Positions 1-7,513 of a DNA stretch of 64,000 nucleotides are shown here, one piece after another. Both the position numbers and the translations under genes were made by a program. This stretch comes from Pseudobutyrivibrio sp. (GTDB lineage: Bacteria > Bacillota > Clostridia > Lachnospirales > Lachnospiraceae): NCBI RefSeq assembly GCF_015057185.1, contig NZ_SVEV01000015.1, forward strand, positions 1 to 64,000. The letters run 5' to 3'. How positions within the stretch are numbered: position 1 is the stretch's first letter; each line of letters starts with the position of its first letter. A model generated the notes under the pieces. The model was given only the letters and a program-made list of their open reading frames with translations. It was not told where the DNA came from and searched no databases.

Positions 1-68
1 ATACACTTCCCACTATCTGGGCGTGTTCGGGACTTTCACCCGTTAGAGCGCGCCCATGGCGCGCAAAC
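1..68 (-). mobile_element. Group II intron 5' end (probably class C), truncated by window edge
   Basis: Read on the minus strand from about position 68 leftward, the sequence carries a short GC-rich paired start, then GGGTGAAAGTCCCGAAC (about 20-45 on the plus strand as its complement), and then a purine-rich stretch ending GGAAGTGTAT. This order closely matches the start of domain I of bacterial group II ribozymes such as the Oceanobacillus iheyensis intron. It lies directly behind a terminator hairpin and its T-tract, which is the known target preference of class C introns. The rest of the ribozyme and any reverse transcriptase ORF would lie outside the window. The exact 5' boundary (about 65-69) is uncertain. 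Confidence 0.75.
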
Positions 69-73
69 CAAAA

Positions 74-107
74 AAAGGAGTCCTATAAATAGGGCTCCTT
101 ACATAAA
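74..107 (-). terminator. Terminator hairpin serving as intron insertion target
   Basis: On the minus strand an AGGAG...CTCCT stem with a short AT loop is followed by seven T residues, a standard intrinsic terminator. No minus-strand gene lies upstream of it (108-225), so it is orphaned. The intron 5' end starts about 6 bases after the T-tract. Next to it a 9-base unit, cataaattg, is repeated twice in tandem (102-119) with a third imperfect copy. Nothing else was recognised between 130 and the RBS of the next gene. Confidence 0.7.
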
Positions 108-225
108 TTGCATAAATTGCATAATAATTGTACGATGAAAACAAGTATTTATAATCCTTTTTATTTAACGATTAGATATGATAGTATTAGTGTAATGTAT
201 ATTATAAAAAAATTGGGAGGTTAAC

Positions 226-1785
226 ATGTCTCGTACTTTTACAGCCAACACAGAAAACAGTAACTTATGGGCCGGCTTAGGAACACAATATACTTCTATT
301 TCACAAGTTATAAATGAATTTGTGGATAATTCTATATCAAACTTTAAAGGCCATCCCTCACTAAATACCAATAGTATTATTATTACTTTAGAAGAATTAG
401 ATACAAGCGATGTTAAAATTTCAATAGAGGATTCTGGTACAGGAATCTCTGACTTCTCCAACGCCTTTGGCATTGGTGCTAAATCTCGCCAAGATTCCCC
501 CCTTAATGAACACGGATTTGGAATGAAACAAGCCTTTGCTGCTGCAGATCCTCAAAATAGTTCATGGCGCTTATGCACACGTACAGACGCTTCATCAGCT
601 ACTTATGATGAAGTCTCTGCTCCATATACATTTAACAAAGATATGATTATTGATGATTCGAAAACTGATTGGCCTGGAGAGTTCAGTTCAACTGGTACAT
701 ATATCGAATTTACCTGTTCTCATGCCCTTTTTAAAACTGTTTCTCGTGGTATCAAAGGTGATCAATCTAGATTTATTAAGCTTGCCGCTCTTCTTTATGA
801 AGATTTAGGCTTTACATACGCTGGTATTATCAAAACTCTTTCAATTTCCATGAAATTAAAGGTTAAAGAAAAAGGTAAAAGTTTTGCAAGTTATAATTTG
901 AGCGCCTTAGTTCCTAGTCAAAAAAGTGTCTATCCACCAGGAATTTCTAGTGAAACAGTTTCATTTGACGAAGATAGTAATTCATATATCCCTGATAGAA
1001 ATGGTAAACTCACAATTAACTACCAATTTCTTGAGGTTGAGAGTAAAGACACTCCAAAAAATGACTCAGAATTATTTGATAACACAAAATCATGTAAATA
1101 TTACAAAGCCAATATGTCGACTTCTGGTATAGAAATTCGATTTAATGGTCGAGTCATGAAATACAATATTTTTGATGATGTATGGGCTACTGAAAAACAT
1201 AACTCTTATAATTCTTTGCTTGTTATCATTGATTTACAAACAGATGATGCATCATTATTACCAGGAACGACCACTTCAAAAAATGGTCTAAATGAGGGTG
1301 ATGAAAAAATCGAAGCACTTTACGGATGGATTAAAAAGAAGATGCCTAACCCAATTAAATCCATGAGTAAGAGCACAAGTGAAATCGAACTTTTTAACAA
1401 ACTAAAGGAAGATAAGGAACGAGCTTTTTTACACTCATCATCCAAACCTACCGTTTCTGTTGAACAACGTGTATGGCATGCCATTAGTACAGATGAAAAG
1501 AAATTACCTAGAATTGATTTATATGAATGTACTATATCAGGTGATGTAAATATTTATGAAGGTAAATACAATAAAACTGATTCTCAGGATGTTTATCAAT
1601 TAAAAATGTACTGGGACGGTTTAATTAACGATGGCACCACACCTACTTGCGGAATTTTAGTCGCAGATGAGCATCCTGAATGGGTAATTAAATTAGTGTC
1701 CGAAATTAACAAACAGCTAGATTCTAACGGTAATAATTATAATTTTGTTACTGATACATGGAAAAACCTTGGAGTTAAATCATAA
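226..1785 (+). CDS. GHKL ATPase with C-terminal PD-(D/E)XK-like nuclease domain
   Basis: 519 aa. The N-terminal region is a GHKL (gyrase/Hsp90/MORC) ATPase fold: N-box with E31, D34 and N35, an ATP-binding DSGTGI at 69-74, and a glycine-rich NEHGFGMKQ lid at 94-102. Residues about 410-500 look like a PD-(D/E)XK nuclease: helix glutamate E413, D431, E445-G-K447 and Q458 in the canonical order and spacing. The start is supported by GGGAGG at 216-221. Both domain calls are from motifs; the biological role is inferred. ATP-gated nuclease architectures like this are frequent in phage-defence genes, and the gene lies between a group II intron and a tRNA-like gene. It could instead be a DNA-repair ATPase. 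Confidence 0.75.
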   Translation: MSRTFTANTENSNLWAGLGTQYTSISQVINEFVDNSISNFKGHPSLNTNSIIITLEELDTSDVKISIEDSGTGISDFSNAFGIGAKSRQDSPLNEHGFGMKQAFAAADPQNSSWRLCTRTDASSATYDEVSAPYTFNKDMIIDDSKTDWPGEFSSTGTYIEFTCSHALFKTVSRGIKGDQSRFIKLAALLYEDLGFTYAGIIKTLSISMKLKVKEKGKSFASYNLSALVPSQKSVYPPGISSETVSFDEDSNSYIPDRNGKLTINYQFLEVESKDTPKNDSELFDNTKSCKYYKANMSTSGIEIRFNGRVMKYNIFDDVWATEKHNSYNSLLVIIDLQTDDASLLPGTTTSKNGLNEGDEKIEALYGWIKKKMPNPIKSMSKSTSEIELFNKLKEDKERAFLHSSSKPTVSVEQRVWHAISTDEKKLPRIDLYECTISGDVNIYEGKYNKTDSQDVYQLKMYWDGLINDGTTPTCGILVADEHPEWVIKLVSEINKQLDSNGNNYNFVTDTWKNLGVKS

Positions 1786-1887
1786 TATCGTATTAACAAT
1801 AAAAGGGATTTTTTCAAAGGCTCTAAAATATAACTTCTCCAGTTTCAAAAAACTATAGAAATATCATATTACTACTCATTTATAAAG

Positions 1888-1927
1888 AAAGAGAGAGAGC
1901 TTCAAATTAAAGCTCTCTCTTCATTTT
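1888..1927. terminator. Bidirectional terminator between convergent genes
   Basis: A perfect 10-bp stem, GAGAGAGCTT (1893-1902) with AAGCTCTCTC (1910-1919), has a 7-base loop. A T-rich tract follows on the plus strand; on the minus strand TTTATAAAT follows. It separates the convergent GHKL and HNH genes. Confidence 0.8.
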
Positions 1928-3598
1928 TTATGATATTATTTTTGCACCTTTACTACGATTACATTTCCAACATAGTGTCTGAAGATTATCTTCTTGAGTT
2001 AATCCTCCTTTAGCAATTGGAATTATATGGTCAACTTCAAGCAATAAATTAGGCTCTGCACTTGTTGAATTTCCACATTGGCAACAAGTAAACTTATCAC
2101 GTTCTTTGATAAACATTCTTAGCTTCGATGTCATCATAGCTCTTTGTTCTTTTGCCAATGCCTCAATTGACAATTTACTTTCAAGAGCATTAACAAGTTC
2201 AATTATGTTTTCTTCATTCATTGGAACTGTAAAAGAGCGTTGTGCCATACCACCATCACTCGTATATGTAAACTTATATTCCACATTAAGAATGGCTTCA
2301 TCAATTATTGCAAGACCTAATCTCGAATAAAAGCCGTCTTCATCGTTCTCTAAAACATATGCTGGAACATTTTGGATATATTGTTCATAGTCTTTCTTAT
2401 AGTTATCAATAATGACTTTCGCTTCTTTCAAGGTTTCCAGTTCTTCAATAAGTATCTTTAACTTCTGAATCTGCTCCTTGTACTGACTTTTGTTTGGATA
2501 GAAATACTTGATGATATAATTAATTGGATTATTCTCAGCACTACCAAATACATTTGATGAAACTTCAGCTGTAAATGGTGTAATACTCTTCTTGTAAGCA
2601 CGAATATAATTATATGTATCTTCGTGTTGAGTTTCATTTCTTACAACTCTAGTACCAAATAGTTTCGATATAGACTGTGCCTTCTCATCGATATATTCAT
2701 TAAATTCTTTGCGCGAAAGATTTAATGAGTTACAAGTTTCTTTAATCTTCGCAAAATCATCTGAAGCGTAGTACTCACTAATCTTTTTATCATCATCAAC
2801 TATTTTCCTTACTTGAGTCTCAATGTTGATAATGAAATTTTCAAGCATATACCATTCTTCACTATCATTTTGTTTAATCTTTTGAATACTATTGATAGTT
2901 CTATCAAATAGCTGCTGAATCAATTCATCAAGTTTTTTGCTCCTAGCTTTAACAATAAGCTTATCTTTAGAGTCATTCGCAAAGTCAATAATAGAATTGA
3001 CTTTTTCATAATACTCATGCTTCTTGTTTTCAAGCTCTTTTTTCGCTTCTTCCTTCAGAAGTTTATTATACTCTGCTTTTGTCATCAGCCATTCAGGATG
3101 TTCTTCTATCTCTTTAATTCGTGATTCTGAAAAATTTAATAATTTTTCACCTTTACGATTACCAGCTGACGTGATGTAAACTACTTTAACTCTATAACCT
3201 GTTGCTATATTTAATAACCTACGAAGATCAATTGCAACATTATTGTATTGTGGCCGCTCTTTAAACTCATTCTCTTTTAAGAAATCTTCAAGAATATTTT
3301 TTACATCTTTGCGTGTCATCGTGACTTGTTTAATCTTATCAATACAGTCATCATGTTCCTTTAGATATTTAATGTCATCATAATTCTCAAGTGTTTGTCG
3401 ACTTTTAACCTTAACTGTATCATCAGTATTTTTAATAAGAGAACTTATATTAGATAAATGCAGATATCTAAGTATTTCATCATATAATTCACGACGCAAT
3501 CTTTCATTTTCTCGAAACACTCTTGCCTTTTCTTTTTCGTTTTCTTTCTTAATAATAAGAATAACTGCAATAATCAATACAAATATTAAGATACCCAT
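1928..3598 (-). CDS. Membrane-anchored coiled-coil protein with C-terminal HNH endonuclease domain
   Basis: 556 aa. Residues about 2-17 form one hydrophobic membrane segment followed by a Lys-rich stretch, placing the bulk in the cytoplasm. The middle, about 20-460, is charged and helical with probable coiled coils. The C-terminal about 60 residues are a zinc-type HNH domain: C505-x2-C508, the DHI core at 523-525, and C543-x2-C546 followed by NRSKG. HNH domains of this type cut or nick DNA. Substrate and role are not evident. Position beside the GHKL-nuclease gene suggests a defence or mobile-element function, which is inference. The gene is monocistronic, with its own upstream region at 3599-3685. 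Confidence 0.75.
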   Translation of the reverse strand: MGILIFVLIIAVILIIKKENEKEKARVFRENERLRRELYDEILRYLHLSNISSLIKNTDDTVKVKSRQTLENYDDIKYLKEHDDCIDKIKQVTMTRKDVKNILEDFLKENEFKERPQYNNVAIDLRRLLNIATGYRVKVVYITSAGNRKGEKLLNFSESRIKEIEEHPEWLMTKAEYNKLLKEEAKKELENKKHEYYEKVNSIIDFANDSKDKLIVKARSKKLDELIQQLFDRTINSIQKIKQNDSEEWYMLENFIINIETQVRKIVDDDKKISEYYASDDFAKIKETCNSLNLSRKEFNEYIDEKAQSISKLFGTRVVRNETQHEDTYNYIRAYKKSITPFTAEVSSNVFGSAENNPINYIIKYFYPNKSQYKEQIQKLKILIEELETLKEAKVIIDNYKKDYEQYIQNVPAYVLENDEDGFYSRLGLAIIDEAILNVEYKFTYTSDGGMAQRSFTVPMNEENIIELVNALESKLSIEALAKEQRAMMTSKLRMFIKERDKFTCCQCGNSTSAEPNLLLEVDHIIPIAKGGLTQEDNLQTLCWKCNRSKGAKIIS

Positions 3599-3649
3599 AA
3601 AACTACAACCTCATTTGTTTTTATTATTAAAATTATACCAAAAACATCC

Positions 3650-3681
3650 TCAATATAAAAAATTGAAAATTATTCCAATGG
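3650..3681 (-). terminator. Weak terminator after the tRNA-like gene
   Basis: On the minus strand, just 3' of the tRNA-like gene, ATTGGAA pairs with TTTCAAT (one G-U pair), followed by a run of six T residues. This would end a short tRNA transcript and separate it from the HNH gene promoter region. Confidence 0.45.
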
Positions 3682-3685
3682 GAAA

Positions 3686-3757
3686 TAGGAGGTCCGAGAG
3701 TCGAACTCGGGTCCTTTGTACTAAGTACACTGCGCCTCTCCGCTGCGCTAACCTCCT
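3686..3757 (-). tRNA. tRNA-like gene with aberrant anticodon arm (identity unresolved)
   Basis: 72 nt. Read on the minus strand it has a perfect 7-bp acceptor stem (AGGAGGT/ACCTCCT), U8-A9, a 4-bp GCGC D-stem, a perfect 5-bp T-arm (CCGAG TTCGACT CTCGG) and discriminator A. CCA is not encoded, as for the other tRNAs in this window. The anticodon arm is abnormal: the segment GTGTACTTAGTACAAAG folds best as a 5-bp stem with only a 3-nt loop. A normal 7-nt loop leaves three pairs and centres UUA (ochre-reading) with C instead of U at position 33. A TATAAT lies at 3772-3767. It may be a degenerate tRNA or a tRNA mimic. Confidence 0.6.
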
Positions 3758-3887
3758 GTTTTGATTATTATAATATCACTTTCAATGGCATTTTATCGGA
3801 CAGCACAATTTTAACATAGACACCTAAATCCCCTTTTTTCTTCTTTTTTCTTCCATTTTTCTTCATTCAAAAAGCTGATATATGAAA

Positions 3888-3912
3888 ATATCAGCTTAAT
3901 TAAGTCCTAACT
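3888..3912 (-). terminator. Terminator of the RHH/membrane protein operon
   Basis: On the minus strand AAGCTGATAT pairs with ATATCAGCTT around a 6-base loop, followed by TTT. It lies about 40 bases after the stop codon of the 3953 gene. Apart from this and the tRNA-like gene, 3773-3952 shows only pyrimidine-rich sequence. Confidence 0.65.
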
Positions 3913-3952
3913 TAAGAGAACAAATATAATTATTTCTAGACATTAAATATCA

Positions 3953-4345
3953 TTAATATTCCTTACAATATCCTACAAAATTAAGCAAGCCAGTAATTAC
4001 AACTCCTATTCCTATATACATAATTTGTGTTTTTAATGCCACTTCTTTGTACTTATCCCAAATAAACAATGACACCACACCACAAGATATTATTCCAAAT
4101 ACAAATCTAGCTACCTTAAAATTCAACTGAAGCACTACTGATACCAGAATAATTAATCCATAAACACCCCAGCATACTGCTTCGCTATATCCTGCACTTA
4201 TCATCATCAAAAAAGGTAAGAAACCTACTATCAAGCCATTAACAATGTAAAAATGTCCTAGTAAAAACAGAACAATGGTTATCGCAAACATTGCCAATGT
4301 ACCAAAGATACCTATTACTGCTCCAGCCATTTTACCATTATCCAT
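3953..4345 (-). CDS. Small four-helix membrane protein, function unknown
   Basis: 130 aa, almost entirely hydrophobic, with about four membrane helices (roughly 8-28, 32-50, 57-73 and 78-95) and a possible fifth near 105-125. It has no catalytic motif I recognise. It is the second gene of a two-gene operon, 2 bases after the stop of a ribbon-helix-helix protein, so the two are cotranscribed. The context (small DNA-binding autoregulator plus small membrane protein) resembles plasmid or integrated-element modules and some toxin-antitoxin loci, but no family assignment can be supported. Confidence 0.6.
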   Translation of the reverse strand: MDNGKMAGAVIGIFGTLAMFAITIVLFLLGHFYIVNGLIVGFLPFLMMISAGYSEAVCWGVYGLIILVSVVLQLNFKVARFVFGIISCGVVSLFIWDKYKEVALKTQIMYIGIGVVITGLLNFVGYCKEY

Positions 4346-4347
4346 AA

Positions 4348-4785
4348 CTACTCCCCTTTCATTGCATCTGATAGCTTGCTTGCATATACTGCTGCACGTG
4401 CTGCTGTTTTAGCAACCTCGTTTTTATCTTGATCTACAGTAACTGCTCTATCTATATCCCAAACTAAATTCTTTTCAACTGCATCCTGGAACATTCTACC
4501 AAGTCTAGCCCTTACCTGCGCTGCAGACTCTGGATAGCCTGTATTTTCCAACTTTTTCTCAAGATTCTGGAAAGTAGGAAGCGCATGAAGGCTAAAAAAA
4601 CCTTTCTGCGCCCTAGCTTCCCTTTTTAAATTTTCAAATTCAACTAATATATCAAACCCATTGTAACCATAGCGATCCTTAAGAATGCTATATACAAGAT
4701 TATTAACACTTATTCCCTTATCATCAGCCTCTGCTTTCAAGTCTCCATAAACTGCTTCATTCAACGATAAATTAACTCTTGGCAT
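4348..4785 (-). CDS. Ribbon-helix-helix regulator with C-terminal extension
   Basis: 145 aa from the ATG at 4785, chosen because AGAAGGAGG (4800-4792) sits 6 bases upstream and the promoter lies further up. An in-frame upstream ATG at 4860 falls inside the promoter. Residues about 1-40 (PRVNLSLNEAVYGDL...GISVNNLVYSIL) match the Arc/CopG/MetJ fold: a short beta strand with alternating polar residues, then two helices. The remaining about 100 residues are helical and unrecognised. It probably represses its own operon through the repeated sites in its promoter. Confidence 0.7.
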   Translation of the reverse strand: MPRVNLSLNEAVYGDLKAEADDKGISVNNLVYSILKDRYGYNGFDILVEFENLKREARAQKGFFSLHALPTFQNLEKKLENTGYPESAAQVRARLGRMFQDAVEKNLVWDIDRAVTVDQDKNEVAKTAARAAVYASKLSDAMKGE

Positions 4786-4802
4786 ATAATACCTCCTTCT
4801 AC

Positions 4803-4860
4803 ATGAGTGTTGTGCAACCATGTTAATTTGTATTATATGAGTGTCGTGCAATCGTGTCAA
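4803..4860 (-). promoter_or_regulatory. Sigma-A promoter with two direct-repeat operator copies
   Basis: On the minus strand a -35 TTGACA (4860-4855) and a -10 TATAAT (4837-4832) are separated by exactly 17 bases. A 15-base motif, TTGCACRACACTCAT, occurs twice in direct orientation (4851-4837 and 4817-4803), differing at one base. One copy lies in the spacer and one just after the expected start site. The distance is 34 bases, about three helical turns. This is where an autorepressor would bind. Confidence 0.75.
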
Positions 4861-5007
4861 CTATAAACCAACTGCTATATCATGATTTTATTCTGCTATG
4901 TAGTAGCTACTACTTGCGATTACCTTTGCCATAGCTTTTTTCCTTTTCTTTGATGGTTTCATCACCAAAAACACAAATTATGGAAGGCTGATTTAGATGT
5001 TAAAACA

Positions 5008-5044
5008 TAAAAAAAACACTCTCTAGGTTTCCCTAGAAAGTGCT
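5008..5044 (-). terminator. Terminator of the rpsF-ssb-rpsR operon
   Basis: On the minus strand CACTTTCTAGG pairs with CCTAGAGAGTG around GAAA with one mismatch, followed by eight T residues, about 20 bases after the rpsR stop. The stretch 4861-5007 holds a 14-bp perfect palindrome (GTAGTAGCTACTAC, 4900-4913) and no gene I can support. Confidence 0.85.
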
Positions 5045-5062
5045 TTATAATCATTTCAAGAA

Positions 5063-5317
5063 TTAATCCTGTACGTAAGGCATAAGTGCAACGTGACGAG
5101 CACGCTTGATAGCTACTGTAAGAGCTCTCTGGTGCTTAGCACATGTGCCTGTGATACGACGTGGAAGAATCTTTCCACGCTCAGAAATATACTTCTTAAG
5201 CTTTGCTGTATCCTTGTAGTCGATAACGTTATCTTTACCACAGAAAACACAGACTTTCTTTCTTCTATGCATTGGTCTTCTTCTCTGCTGACCATCGCCT
5301 GTCTTATTAAAAGCCAT
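5063..5317 (-). CDS. rpsR: 30S ribosomal protein S18
   Basis: 84 aa, the usual length for S18. The conserved core is visible: [19 protein letters not shown] near the N-terminus, then the segment ending [17 protein letters not shown] and a basic C-terminus. S18 binds 16S rRNA together with S6 on the platform of the small subunit. The two cysteines in VCVFCGK are typical of the zinc-capable S18 form. It is the last gene of rpsF-ssb-rpsR, 15 bases after ssb, and is followed by a strong terminator. Confidence 0.97.
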   Translation of the reverse strand: MAFNKTGDGQQRRRPMHRRKKVCVFCGKDNVIDYKDTAKLKKYISERGKILPRRITGTCAKHQRALTVAIKRARHVALMPYVQD

Positions 5318-5332
5318 GATTTAACCTCCTAC

Positions 5333-5770
5333 TTAATTGAACGGTAATTCCTCGTCAATTCCATCAGGGATATTCATGAAGCCGTCGCCTGCGTCAGAGC
5401 TTGGTGCGAAACCTGCGCCACCGTCGAAGCTGCTTCCGCCGCTCTGAGAATTCTTGCTCTCTGCGAACTCGACATTCTCGCAAACTACATCAGTGGTGTA
5501 AACCTTCTGTCCTTCTTTGTTTGTGTAAGAGCCAGTCTGAATACGACCCTCAACAACGAACTTTGTGCCCTTGCGAGCATATTTCTCAAGAAACTCTGCT
5601 GTCTTGCCAAAAGCTACACAGTTGATAAAATCAGCTGTCTGCTCATCGCCCTCTCTCTTAAATCTACGATCAACTGCAAGAGAGAATCTTGCAACAGCGC
5701 TGTTGTTTGCTCCACCGTAACGAACCTCTGGATCTCTAGTGAGACGTCCCATAAGAATTACTTTATTCAT
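5333..5770 (-). CDS. ssb: Single-stranded DNA-binding protein
   Basis: 145 aa. The N-terminal about 105 residues are the OB-fold (MNKVILMGRLTRDPEVRY, then FINCVAFGKTAEF). A Gly/Ser-rich disordered linker follows, and then the acidic tip DEELPFN, the docking peptide for replication and repair partners. It coats ssDNA at forks. Its place between rpsF and rpsR is the conserved bacterial order. Confidence 0.97.
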   Translation of the reverse strand: MNKVILMGRLTRDPEVRYGGANNSAVARFSLAVDRRFKREGDEQTADFINCVAFGKTAEFLEKYARKGTKFVVEGRIQTGSYTNKEGQKVYTTDVVCENVEFAESKNSQSGGSSFDGGAGFAPSSDAGDGFMNIPDGIDEELPFN

Positions 5771-5797
5771 AATAATTAATCTCCTTGTCTTATACTA

Positions 5798-6088
5798 TTA
5801 AGCCTCGTCAGCTCTAACGCATAAGAAACGAAGTACGTTGTCCATGATGCGAACATTCTCTTCGATCTGTGCAGGTACGCCTGCCTCAGCATCAAAGTGG
5901 ATGAAGTAATAGAATCCTTCATTCATCTTCTGAATGTCATAAGCAAGTCTCTTCTTGCCCCAATCATCGACGTCTGAGATCTGGCCACCAAAGCGAGTGA
6001 TATACTCCTTTGCCTTTTCAACTGTGGCAGTTCTTGCATCGTCTTCGATCTTCGCATTAACAACGAGTGCTAATTCATACTTGTTCAT
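5798..6088 (-). CDS. rpsF: 30S ribosomal protein S6
   Basis: 96 aa, full length for S6. It begins MNKYELALVVNAKIEDD and contains the conserved GKKRLAYDIQKMNEGFYYF segment. S6 pairs with S18 on the 30S platform. It is the first gene of the operon, with a good RBS (AAAAGGAGG) upstream and its own promoter about 90 bases away. The leader contains two small hairpins, where S6:S18 feedback would act in other bacteria; the conserved S6:S18 motif was not identified here with confidence. Confidence 0.97.
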   Translation of the reverse strand: MNKYELALVVNAKIEDDARTATVEKAKEYITRFGGQISDVDDWGKKRLAYDIQKMNEGFYYFIHFDAEAGVPAQIEENVRIMDNVLRFLCVRADEA

Positions 6089-6172
6089 GCTTTTCTACCT
6101 CCTTTTGGTCTATAGGCCAAGTTACTTTCAAGTAACCTAGCAAGGATATAATTATTTATACCACGAATTAAG

Positions 6173-6201
6173 ATAATAGCATGAACCTATGCGTTTTTCA
6201 A
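6173..6201 (-). promoter_or_regulatory. Promoter of rpsF-ssb-rpsR
   Basis: On the minus strand -35 TTGAAA (6201-6196), a 17-base spacer and -10 TATTAT (6178-6173). The leader to rpsF is about 78 bases and contains GTTAC-TTGAAA-GTAAC and TTGG...CCAA hairpins at about 6100-6138. Confidence 0.7.
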
Positions 6202-6246
6202 GGCTTATTTCCTAATTTCTTCTGTTTTTGACAAAATATCCACACA

Positions 6247-7005
6247 TCAAAGAGTTATCCCTTGAAGCTTTGCTAGTTTTGTAAATACTTCGCCTATCTT
6301 TTCGTTTATTACGAGTACATTTTCACCAACACGTATATTTAGAGGGTCACGGTTGATGATTACCAAATTTTTGCCTCTAAAATAATTGATGAAGGATGCT
6401 GCTGGATATACTGTAAGTGATGTGCCACCTATTATCATCATGTCCGCTGAACTGATGGCATCGATGGCTCCGTTAACCTGGTCATCAGGCAACCCCTCTT
6501 CATAAAGGGTAATGTCGGCTCTTACCACGCCTCCGCAGTAATCACATCTTGGAATCTCATCCTCTGAATCAAAAATGAAATCCACAGGATAGGTGGTTCC
6601 ACAATTCATGCAGTAATTGCGCAGGGCACTTCCATGAATTTCAAAAACCTTTTTACTGCCTGCCTTCTGATGAAGACCATCAATGTTTTGGGTAACAACA
6701 CCTATGAGCTTTCCAGTCTCTTCAAGCTTTGCCAAATATTTATGAGCATTGTTTGGCTCAATTTTTCTTGTGTCCATCTTTTGCCTATGAAACTCAAAAT
6801 AAACCTTTGGCTCATGAATCAAACAACTATGACTCAGTAAATACTCAGGTTGATACTTATCAAACTGAACATCTCGTTGATTGTAAAGTCCGTCTTTGCT
6901 ACGAAAATCTGGTATTCCACTTTCTGTAGAAACCCCTGCTCCACCGAAAAAACAGATTTTTGATGACTCATCAATCATTTCTTTTAGTTTTTCGATATTA
7001 TCCAA
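6247..7005 (-). CDS. cobB: NAD-dependent protein deacylase (sirtuin)
   Basis: 252 aa. Sir2 motifs in order: NAD-binding GAGVSTESGIPDFRS (about 22-36), TQNIDGLHQKAGS (about 106-118), catalytic His in FEIHGS, a four-Cys zinc site (CMNCG and CDYCGG), GGTSLTVYPA and INRD. It removes acyl groups from lysines using NAD. The start appears to be TTG at 7005, behind GGGGG with 7-base spacing; no better ATG precedes the Rossmann core. The gene stands 240 bases from rpsF and 32 bases after the PAP2-like gene, so it may be cotranscribed with that gene. Confidence 0.93.
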   Translation of the reverse strand: MDNIEKLKEMIDESSKICFFGGAGVSTESGIPDFRSKDGLYNQRDVQFDKYQPEYLLSHSCLIHEPKVYFEFHRQKMDTRKIEPNNAHKYLAKLEETGKLIGVVTQNIDGLHQKAGSKKVFEIHGSALRNYCMNCGTTYPVDFIFDSEDEIPRCDYCGGVVRADITLYEEGLPDDQVNGAIDAISSADMMIIGGTSLTVYPAASFINYFRGKNLVIINRDPLNIRVGENVLVINEKIGEVFTKLAKLQGITL

Positions 7006-7037
7006 TACTCTTCCCCCTTTCTACTATTCAGCTCTAT

Positions 7038-7496
7038 TTAAAATTGAATATGATAAACAATTATTGAACAAATGACACCTATTACAGCTCCTAATAATAG
7101 CTCTGGAATAGTATGTCCTACTTTTTCTCTAAATTTTACAACATCAAGGGGCTGCTTGCCCTCTTCGCTTCTCTCTTCGTTAAGATTATTAAGAGCTCTT
7201 CCCTGTCGCTGAGTTTCGAACCTTACTCTTCTAGAATCATACATTGCTGTCAGCCCGAAAAATAATGCAATTGCAAATTCAAAGGAATCTGCTCCCTTTA
7301 AAGCTACTACTATGCATACAAGAGCTGTGACTAATGCTGCGTGACTACTTGGCATTCCGCCACCGCCAACTATTCGCTCCTTGCAAAATCCACTTCGAAC
7401 ACTGTCTATTACAACCTTTAGCAAATAGGCAACAATCCATGAAACCATAGGTGCTAAAAAGAATTTGTTTGTAATTATTCCCAATATTATATTCAT
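7038..7496 (-). CDS. Divergent PAP2 family membrane protein (DUF212)
   Basis: 152 aa with three to four membrane helices. It carries the family hallmarks: GGMPSSHAALV (the PAP2-like PSSH motif) and MYDSRRVRFETQRQG (the divergent-PAP2 AxDAxGVR-like region), then VGHTIPELLLGAVIG at the C-terminus. By family, an acid-phosphatase-fold membrane enzyme acting on a lipid phosphate; the real substrate is unknown. It lies 17 bases after rsmI in the same direction. Confidence 0.85.
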   Translation of the reverse strand: MNIILGIITNKFFLAPMVSWIVAYLLKVVIDSVRSGFCKERIVGGGGMPSSHAALVTALVCIVVALKGADSFEFAIALFFGLTAMYDSRRVRFETQRQGRALNNLNEERSEEGKQPLDVVKFREKVGHTIPELLLGAVIGVICSIIVYHIQF

Positions 7497-7513
7497 ATCT
7501 TCTCCTGCCAGTT

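Noticed and set aside
4888-4962. Minus-strand 24-codon ORF (MKPSKKRKKAMAKVIASSS...) upstream of the rpsR terminator
   Set aside because: No ribosome-binding site and no recognisable family; the basic composition alone is not enough to call a gene.
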